Shown: positions 39,759 through 48,404 of the stretch, one piece after another
How positions within the stretch are numbered: the first letter of the stretch is position 1
How the letters are laid out: each line of letters opens with the position of its first letter
Program-made: the position numbers and the translations under genes
Assembly: GCF_000003195.3 (NCBI RefSeq)
Contig: NC_012876.2
Coordinates: forward strand, 4,630,306-4,694,305
DNA length: 64,000 nucleotides
Direction: 5' to 3'
Source of the DNA: Sorghum bicolor
Taxonomy: Eukaryota; Streptophyta; Magnoliopsida; Poales; Poaceae
The notes under the pieces: model-generated
Seen by the model: only the letters and a program-made list of their open reading frames with translations
Databases searched by the model: none
Told to the model about the DNA's origin: nothing

Positions 39759-41571
39759 GGGGAGGGGGGGGAATTCGCCGCCGCCGCCGTTCGTCGTGTG
39801 GGAGGTCCATCGTGAGCGCTGCTGCTGTCTAGTACGTAGCTAGCTAGGCTGTCAGCACAGTGACGATATATTCTGTGAGATGCACGTACGGACCCATGGC
39901 AGGTGCATGCCGGCGCGGCTGTCTGTCTGTCTGTCTATGCATGGCCGTGTTATAGTTGTTGATCGGTCATTGCATGCATGCTTATTAGGTACTGACGCGT
40001 AATTGACGATACGAGACGAGACGAGCAATGCTGAGCTGATGAGAACGTGTACTCCGTATAGGCGGTAGCAGCAGCGGTGAGCAAGCAGCAGCTTTGGAGT
40101 GAGTGATTATATATGATTAGCTGCTGCTGGTGTGGTAGCTAGCTGTAGCGCAGAAGGCCTGCTGGTCAAGGCCCGTCGTCGGGTGCGGACATGCATCAAT
40201 CCATCAGGCTAGCACGTGGGTGGGGTGGGGTGGGGTGGGGTGGCACGTGAACAGTGTCAGGCCGGCACGACGTACGGGAGTAGGACGCATGCATGCACGC
40301 GATCCATCCCACCCGACGGCATGCAGCCCAGCTACTCCTGCCCGGCCGGCCGTTACTGCCTACAGACCTATACAGTAGTAGACTGCTCGTGCTAGGCGAC
40401 GACGACGGCCGGAGCGGCGAGGTCATCGGTGCCGGCTCGCCGGCGGGTTGCAATGCAAGCGACGAGGAGGAGGATCGATCGTGTCATTCGTCAGGTGCTC
40501 ACTCTTGGTCTTGGACCGATGATATGGGCCACAGTGGATTGTGCCGGACCGGAATATATATATGTACAAACGCGATTCGTTTGCTAACAGCGCAGCTAGC
40601 TTTTCGGCAAAACATGCACATTAATAACTGCTAGTCTCTTTGCGAGACATTCGAGAATAATAATAATAATTGGTAACTCAACTGATTTTATTTTTGAGGT
40701 CCAAAAAAGAAGGGAGCATGTTCGTTGGTTTTTTTTAAAAAAAACAAATTTCAATATCTCACTGCTAAAAGTTATACGACTGCAGGGAATCTTGGATTAT
40801 TTCTAAATTTGCCCTAATCATTTTATACTTCCGTTCTCTTTTATGCATTTGTATGTACTGGGAACCATGTACTGCTGCTTAATCTCTTGGCGCCACACAC
40901 AGCTAGGTATACTTCTTCATCCAGCTCTCATGATGCAATCCTTCACTTGAGCCAGCTTCTCCCTACCCACTTCGAAGGATTTAAAAAGTGGTATGATGTG
41001 GCAGGTTTCAATATAGAACGACGAGATTCCCTTACACAGATGAGAGAACTGCATTTCATGTTTTTCTTTTGCTAAGATAATAACATTTGATATTTATTTT
41101 TTCCGTTTTATTTGAAGGATAAAATTGTGGATTCTGCAATCTTTCTGTACGAACCATTTTGAGCAACTCCGTTGAAGTCTGAAACAAAAACTCACCCAAG
41201 CAACTCGAATAACGTGTGGCAAAGCTCCAGGCCTCAACATGGGGAGATGTAAACAGCTGTCATGGCCTAAATATGGATCACTTACACAGGATTTGAAAAT
41301 TCACTGTGGTGTGTATTCCCAGCCCCAATTCCAGGTTCATAATACCTCTATAATAAGAGGGATACAAGAAAAAACGGATGGAATGCTGACTAGCGTGTAT
41401 AGGAGATTGACAACAATTATAAGCCAAATTCTGAAAGATAGGTAAATAAAAGTGCACAGGCGTTATATTACTATACCACTGGTAAACTGTACAATTCATG
41501 ATTACATGTATCACAGGGCATGAACCTGCGGACGAAAAACAGCACAGCAATTCTTTTTTACACATAACATC
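39759..41571. other. Intergenic DNA, no gene recognised
   Basis: GC-rich at 39770-40560 with unassigned open frames and a G4-type motif (40218-40240). The later part, 40900-41570, may include distal 3' sequence of the L18a-like gene but shows no coding exon. Confidence 0.4.
40218..40240 (+). other. G-quadruplex-type motif
   Basis: Five successive G-runs (one GGG, four GGGG) are separated by single T residues. Such short-loop runs fold into stable G-quadruplexes. Confidence 0.8.
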
Positions 41572-41950
41572 ATTGTCAGCACTGTACCCCATGAGACAAC
41601 GGCCACAGCCACGGGCCACGCTAGCACTAGTGTTGGGGATCCGGCACATGGGAAGCGGCAGGGTAGAAGAGGATCTAGGGAAGGAATTGGAAGAAAGGGC
41701 GAAGAAGCAAGAAGAGCACGAGATAGTTCAGATGAGTTCTTAGCTGTATAACAGAATATGGTTTACAATTTGCATAAGCATTCTCCTCACGCCTCTCCCC
41801 TCTTTACGCCTCGCTCAGCACGTGCAAGCGCTCACTTGGTCCAGGTAGAGACATCGTAGCGCGGGTTGGGCTTTCTGGACCAGTTCCCGCGTGCCGGACC
41901 CACAGCAGCTCTATCGTGGCCATTGTCTCATGGGGCACAGTGCTGACAAT
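41572..41950. mobile_element. 379-bp element with 35-bp inverted repeats
   Basis: ATTGTCAGCACTGTACCCCA... at 41572-41606 is matched by its complement at 41916-41950 with two mismatches in 35. If the true ends start TGTCAGCAC, both flanks read ATCAT, a possible 5-bp target duplication. The GC-rich interior has no recognised coding region. It lies about 100 bp downstream of the L18a-like stop codon, in probable 3' UTR. The superfamily is uncertain. Confidence 0.65.
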
Positions 41951-42056
41951 CATATATTTTATTCTTCACACGTTTGAGCAAAATAATACAGCTATGAACA
42001 TATCGAATGTGGTGCTGAAAACATTAGTCATGTGGATTTGGATTGGCAAGCATTGA

Positions 42057-45000
42057 TCACCAGAAAGGATGCAATCTGATACCGTCCAGAATGAATGGAA
42101 CTAGTGCAAATATGCCCTGCAAAAATAACTCTGTTACAAATTTTACAACCAATTGAAACATAAATAAGAAGAAAGTAATATAATTCTTGAATGAAAGGGT
42201 GTCAATAGCATGACATGCCCTAGTGCAGATTTGGCATAGGCTATGAATGTTCCACTGAAACCCACATTTTTATAAAAAAAATGAATTAAGCATTCCTTTC
42301 ACTCCAAATTGTAAGTCGTTCTAGCATTTCTAGATACATAGCTTTTACCATGGGTGTATTTGGTTTTGTTTCTCCAATAAGCCTGGCTAGAAAAATAATC
42401 AAGGCTAGCCTAAGCCTGTCCAAGTCAATGCAACAGGATCACATGTTTGGTTGTCATATGCTAGCTCAGGCTGTATTTGTAAGATCTTTTTTTGCCTAGA
42501 TTGTTGGGTGCATTCACCTCTCCTTTGTGATGGTGACCTTACCTCCATCGTCTTGGTTGTCTCCCTTCATCATCACTCACTGGTGCTATGAGGCTCTCTC
42601 TGTATGCGTCCGCCAAGACATCTGCTTGCATCTCCGAAGCTGTCTGTCTCTGCTTCATTTTTCTCCATGACCTCCTATCCTCATCTCTGAACCCAGCCCA
42701 AGGTGCTCTCGTCTATGAATCCAGCAAAGGACCAAGCACCGCTAGTAATCTCCCTCCAAATTTCTCTTGCCTTCTATGTTCTCCGCCTCAAATCAGAGCA
42801 CAAGTCACACATCATCCACCACCTAGCGAGCTTGCAATGCACAGGGTGCACGGGCCGCGGTCGCCAACGATGTAGAGGGCACATCAGCACTGGCAGGTTT
42901 GACCCAACCTCTATTGTTGTGCTGCTGGTGGAATTACCCACACATGGTGTGGATCTCATATCCCATGGAGCGGGCGCACCTGCAGGCATAACCCTTCAGC
43001 GAATGTGCCATGAGTGTTCGCTTGAGTTTATCTGCCGAATCTGCCAGCCATTCAGCAGTGTTTTTCTCTCATAAAAAAATCAGCGAACAGTATTTTCAGC
43101 CATGCCTTAACAGTATTTTCAGCCATGCATTCGCTGATTGTTTTTTTGCCTAGATTGTTGGGCCGCCAGTGATAGCTGCTGCAGGCATCACAACGAGAGG
43201 GAGGTGACAGAATCCTTCTGAGTTCTGACCATTAGCACAAGCCAGGCTTCATAGAAACAAGGAGCTAAAGGGTACTTCTTGCACTAGGTACTTCTTGCAC
43301 TAGGTACTTCTTGCACTAGGTAAAGCCTGACAAGGAGCATGGAACAGGTAACCAAACAATCCTATGGTGCTTTTGGCAATCACTCCCTATGTAACTACTA
43401 GAAATATTTATATCTAGGTACATAGCATAAGCTATGCACCTATAAAAGCCAGAACAGACTTACAATTTGGAACAGAGGGGGTACATCATAAAACACATGT
43501 AGCCTAATAGTACTGCAGACTGGAGCCAAACCAAACATTCAGCTAGGAACATAACAGGAACACCCAAATATTAACAATTCAACATCAAGGAAGACACCAG
43601 TTATGCTTATGATGACTACTATCAATTTTATCCAAACCCACTAGTAACAAGAGATATCCATTGATCTTTTGTCTCCCTTGACCTAGTGCACTGGTACCTA
43701 TAGTGGCAGCTAACACCCAGCAACAGTACAGGTGGTGTATTTTAATTGTAGGATGCAAGAACACAAAATCATATCGATGCATAAGCATTTATCACACATA
43801 CAACAATGACTAGAGGACATTTCAGCATGAAGAACATGTAAGAACTATCTTTTTGTTGTTTAGTTTAGCAAATGGGGTACTTACAGCAACGGTGCATGCA
43901 ATCAATCCAGGCTTCTCTCTGTGGTCCAAAGCAACAAAGAATAGAAGGAACGCGCCAGCATACCAGGGGATTGCCGCCAAGAAGAACCCCAATAAGAACC
44001 TTCAATAGAATACAGAAGCTAAGTTTCTATGGTGGCTAAAGGATAAATGTTGCACATGAGCAGATTGACTGCAAGAGACGATAGACTTGCACAAATTCTT
44101 ACAGAACTAAGCTAGTGATGCCACAAAGTATCACACCAACTATGCCTGGGGTTGGCAGACAGCAGTACGCCCGTAGGCGCAAGCACACCAATGGACCAAA
44201 TGAATTGGACGCGCGGCCGAGCACGCCAAACGCCGTGAGGGCCAATCTGTGGGTCTTAATTCTAGAAGAGATTATCTCAGTTTGTTAGCCCTTGACAAAG
44301 GTAAAGCAACAGATGATATCCTTCTCATGTATCTCCTTCCTCTAAGACAGGGCATAGAGGGGAAAAACTTCGCCCCGATCCCGACCACAAGCACCACCTA
44401 CGTAGTCGGGGTGCGCTGCCGCTACTCCCTGTGCCCCAACCACGCCACATCTTAGTATCAGGTTGGACATGAAACCAATCCGGACTTCCGTATCCTCGCT
44501 TGACGCCAAGGTCGACAGTAACTCGCAGGCCATTCAACGCCTAGAAACAATGGTTGCCACCGCACCTAGACAGGCGAGCACCACAAAAGTAAAACATGAT
44601 ATAACACCTCACATCCAAAAACTGCTTATATGGCCCAGCTCCACACATGGAACGGGCCTGCATAAATGAGCACCTCTCTTACACTTCTCTACTCACTTCA
44701 TGCGAAATGATTAACAGTGCTACGTTTGGAACCACAAGGATTATAAGCTGGTACTAGACCCACTAACTACAACTCCTCATTTACCACATGGGTCAACAAC
44801 TCAACTACTATAGGCTTCTAACGGGCCCAGTTTGGTCAGCAAGCAGGTTTGGGTGCTCCTGGGAGCTGTTCGACGAAATGCTTAGATGGGGGATGTTGCC
44901 CAGTTTGGTCATGCACAATACTCTTCCTGATGCATGCTGGTGTCCAAGGCTCAGGAGGTGTGGGATCAAATGGTGGCTACTCAAAGGTCAGCAATCTGCA

Positions 45001-47855
45001 CATGATTGAATTTTTCAATTTTTGTACATCCTCAGCAGCTGATGGTTCAGAGACTGATCATACGATCTGTACTTTATATTATTTAAAAATGAGATTTGTA
45101 TTGTGTCTCCATATATCAATCAATTAGGCTGGGTGGAGCAGCAGGTTCGTGCACAACATCTACGCTACGGGTGAACTTGGGGCTTGCCTTCTGTGCACAC
45201 TAGTTGGATGGAATGCTGGATTGCCAGTGCGAGCGCCTTGCCAGCATCGTCATGGCCAGCAGCATTACAACAAAGTGATATCGGTGGTAATATCTATATA
45301 GTCTATGGCATGGATTACCGCGTACCATTTTCTCTATCCAATTGAATCCCTAAAAGATTTCAGATCCTTATGAAAAATCATTTGTTACAGTGGTGCCTAG
45401 CATGTAGGGAAGGAAGAGCATGCTGAAGCTGTCTGAGAGGATGGTGATGAGCTTTTGCAGTGGTGTGAAACACCCAATGACCCAAAAGCAGGGGGGAGGG
45501 AACCATGGTGTTTCTGATATAACAGAGATTTGGTATCTCATCCAAACGTTTAGTTTTAGCTTGCAAAGTTCTAAACAAACCTTGTGTCACCTTCTCAGTG
45601 TTTTTTTTTCAGCCAAAATTGACGAGGAATACTCAACGACCTCCCTACCAATAGTGGTGTCAATTGAAACTGTTGGCACCTCCATCCACTATGTGGCGAA
45701 GCACCAGCCTTGCTGCTGGGACACAAAGCACATCCAGGCCTGCACCGCGCAGGAGCAACATAGAGATGACAACTCCAAAGGTGGAATCAAGCTGGCGGAC
45801 ATATATGGTGCAGGCCTTAGGGTCTGCATTCACAAGGTCATTGTCCATGCAAGTAGTTCTTGGATTGGGTTACCTAATTTTTTATCCAGTTATGTGATTA
45901 GGAGCAGCTATCTCTGCTTGTGCTTGCAAGTGCGTGATATAAATTTTGTTTTCCTCCACCATTTTTTCTTCCTAAAGACTGCTTGGCTTTGGATTGTATA
46001 GTTCAGTACATGTTACACATCTATTTTAAGCATCATTGCATCTACTACTAGCCAGAATCTAAAGACATAACATTTAATTTGATGCTAAAGAGATCTTCAT
46101 TCAGATTAGCACACATTAGTCATTGGCTGAAATAAATTAGCATGCAAATCAGTAACTAGGAGAGAGAAGAATTGACATCTACATCTCACAAACTTGAACC
46201 ATCCTCTCATACCATATAGTGAGGCATAATTCTATCTTTTTGTTTGCATGTAGCAGCACACAGGCGCAGACCTATAAAGCTTGATTCATCAATGATTTAT
46301 ATGTCTTTCAATTCTCTCTCCTGCAGAGGTTGACAATTTCTTTAAAATTCAAAGGGACTTGGATAAAAGAAAGATTATTCGGGTGAGTAACTTTATGTTT
46401 GTTGAATTCAAAGGGGCAAACATGTTTGCATTAGATGTTTACATTTTAAACATGGTTGCTCCTCAAGAATCAATAAGGGACTCAGAAAGGAGGAAGTTTT
46501 AAGTCTAACCATCCTTTAGACATAGTGATTTGCATCGGGTTCAATCCTGGCACTGTCACATACTTCTCAGATATTCCGTCCTGCAAGAGTGTATCTTGAG
46601 GAAGCTCATGATATTTTTTTAATAAAAATTATCATTTAAACCTTGCAGGAGGATTTTTAGTATTATCTTTTGCTACTTATATAAATTATTCTCCCTGAAA
46701 GGACTCTTAACGCATTGATATTTAATTATCTTAGCAACTGAAAGCCGTCATGTAGGCGTTTGGAATTTATTTAAAGTTAAAAAATGGATCTATAGGAATT
46801 TATTTAATTTGCTAATGTTGATGCTACTTTTTTTTATTTGCATAAAACTGAGTTGCTGGTATGAGGCAGAACCAGTGATGAGGTTTGGAGCTGAGAGCAG
46901 TTGATGCGTTTGAGCAGAATAGGAGGTTGGAGGAAGCACTTCAGTTGTTCGACAGAATGGTTGGGGCAGAACTGTGACGCTATTTGGCAGCAACGGTTCT
47001 CAAATTATGTGATTACCTTAGACCAATGATTATCTGCACTATCATTGTACTGATGAAGACTCCATATTTATATTAGTTCACATCAAAATTTGAATTACAT
47101 TTTTAGTGTTTATGCTTCGTGTCACACTTGAAGTATGGTTTTTTTAATACTACTACAACACACACTCAAACTCAAATTTTCATGTTATTATTTTTTAGTA
47201 CTAGTTAAAAGCACAATTCTCAACCAATTACCATTTGACCCTCTAGGCGACTAGGACTATAAAGTCCAATTCTCCTTCCCACGAAGCGAACCAAAAAATT
47301 CTCTTAACTCCAAACTCCCGTTCCCTCGTTCCAGTTACCCCCAACCAAACGTGAAATGCCCCGAACAAACATGCCGCACAGTACTAGCTCGATCCGTGTC
47401 TCCTTGGTACATACAGTAGAGCACTCACAGAAACCAGCCGATGCCGACGCCGCAGAACGGTAGGGGCGGCTCTCGGACGGGGACGCCCTCCGCCTCCACG
47501 ACGACCTGCTGCTGGACGGCGCACGGGAAGGCGACGAAGCCCTGGCCTCCGAACCCTGAGGGCAGCCAACGAAGACACACAGAAGCATCGATGGAGTCAT
47601 ATCTCAAAACCAGAAGGGGGGCGAGAATCGAGGATAATAATGGCGCCGGGACAGGGAGCAACCACCGATCAGAGAGGCATGGTAGGCGGCGGCGGCGCCT
47701 ACGACGGGCGGCGTCGACGGCTGTGGAAAGGTGCCGTAGCCGTGTTGGTATCGGAGAGGGTTCGCGGCGGTGGGAGCCGAAAGGGATGGGGATGGGGATG
47801 AGGATTGGGACTGCGACGGGAGCTTTGTGGTGGTGGGGTGCTTCGCCTCTTGCAT
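42057..47855 (-). CDS. 60S ribosomal protein L18a-like small membrane protein
   Basis: Four minus-strand exons (47855-47666, 47555-47429, 43999-43885, 42116-42057) with matching phases give 163 residues. The family is named for ribosomal L18a but is not a ribosomal protein: these are short plant proteins with a proline-rich head and two or three membrane helices. The head is MQEAKHPTTTKLPSQSQSS... with YQHGYGTFPQPS. The core reads PPLPFCGVGIGWFLFLLGFF then LAAIPWYAGAFLLFFVALDH and REKPGLIACTVAG. The last helix is GIFALVPFILDGIRLHPFW followed by a stop; this exon is the least certain, and was chosen for its acceptor, phase, hydrophobicity and HPFW end, similar to the THFW end I recall from an Arabidopsis relative. 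Cellular role unknown. Introns 2 (3.4 kb) and 3 (1.8 kb) are enlarged by transposons. Confidence 0.82.
42352..43362. mobile_element. Non-autonomous PIF-like element
   Basis: The left end GGGTGTATTTGGTTTTGTTT and the right end GGTAACCAAACAATCC pair imperfectly as inverted repeats of the GGGYNTGTTTGGTT type. The interior is GC-rich around 42540-43030, includes a fragment of the TTTTTCTCTCATAA/ATCAGCGAACAG repeat, and shows no transposase. Its insertion splits a Stowaway element. Confidence 0.55.
43271..43318. repeat. Three exact 16-bp tandem copies
   Basis: GGTACTTCTTGCACTA is repeated three times head to tail inside the PIF-like element. Confidence 0.92.
44863..44940 (+). pseudogene. Pentatricopeptide (PPR) repeat fragment
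   Basis: 26 codons read ELFDEMLRWGMLPSLVMHNT then LPDACW, close to a canonical PPR unit (LFDEM..xG..PSxVxxNxLxDA). The frame does not continue as a PPR protein, so this is a captured or decayed fragment. Confidence 0.65.
45408..45467 (+). pseudogene. HD-ZIP class IV (START-region) gene fragment
   Basis: GRKSMLKLSERMVMSFCSGV closely resembles the segment after the START domain in HD-ZIP IV proteins of the ROC/GL2 type (R.SMLKLAERMV.SFC.GV). A stop codon precedes it (TAG at 45405) and the following sequence does not match the family, so this is a fragment. Confidence 0.6.
46327..46382 (+). pseudogene. Exon-like fragment bounded by splice signals
   Basis: 56 bp between a CTGCAG acceptor and a GTGAGT donor encode VDNFFKIQRDLDKRKIIR. 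I do not recognise the parent gene. It is on the strand opposite to the host gene. Confidence 0.35.
46891..46977 (+). pseudogene. Second PPR-like fragment
   Basis: LRAVDAFEQNRRLEEALQLF then DRMVGAEL and a stop. The DAF...R.EEA..LFDRM pattern fits a PPR helix pair. It is isolated and not continuous with the other PPR fragment. Confidence 0.45.
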
Positions 47856-48404
47856 CGCCTCAGTGGTGGAAGCCGCCGGGTAGGCGGCGGAGACCGGAGA
47901 TGTAGGATCTCGAGGGGAGAGGGAGGTTTGCGCGCGGTGGATGGATTCGTGGAGACGACCGACGGGGATCGCCGGGCTTGGAGGAAGAATCTGGACGTGC
48001 TGGCCTGACCTGCTGGGTTTCAGGGAAGAATACCAGCTCAGCTCAATCCAAGCAGGCCTTAATGGTACGCGTTCAGCAGCCCCAGCCTGCCCCGGCCCAT
48101 CAAGGCCTAGCTTATCGATTTATTATGAATAATAAGTTAGTTATAGATTTATTTAGATTTAACAAGCATAAACCCTAAATCATTCTATAACTACGTTATA
48201 CATGATTCAATGAGTATAAATTTTTTACTATAGTTCAAGCATATAATAATTAGCCCACAGTAAAATTTTTACCACAATTGGACTATAGAAACTGCAGTTA
48301 TGAATTATTCTAATTAATTATAGAAAATAATAGATCAAAATCTACAACAAAAACTTTATACTAAAGTATATCATATTATATGTTCATTATGTAGATCTAC
48401 TCAT
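47856..48404. promoter_or_regulatory. Upstream region of the L18a-like gene
   Basis: GC-rich to about 48120, then AT-rich up to the truncated retrotransposon. The proximal part is the probable leader and promoter of the minus-strand L18a-like gene. No clear TATA box seen. Confidence 0.4.

Larger units (their letters stand above)
42290..43482. mobile_element. Stowaway-like MITE split by a PIF-like element, in L18a-like intron 3
   Basis: The left part CCAAATTGTAAGTCGTTCTA...AGATACATAGCTTTTACCAT and the right part GCATAAGCTATGCACC...GACTTACAATTTGGAACAG are complementary ends of the common grass Stowaway family (ending in GAGGGGGTA). About 1 kb of unrelated sequence separates them. Confidence 0.7.
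44000..47428. other. L18a-like intron 2, filled with foreign sequence
   Basis: This 3.4-kb intron contains gene fragments (44863-44940, 45408-45467, 46327-46382, 46891-46977) and unassigned sequence. 44450-44600 encodes a short coiled-coil-like frame (SSLDAKVDSNSQAIQRLE) reminiscent of retrotransposon gag N-termini. No element ends were found. Confidence 0.5.

Noticed and set aside
43271..43318. Three identical short repeats, considered as a CRISPR-like array
   Set aside because: The copies are contiguous with no spacers, and the genome is eukaryotic.
46538..46560. GGGTTCAATCCTGG, considered as the B box of a tRNA gene
   Set aside because: No A box at a suitable distance and no acceptor or anticodon stems can be drawn.
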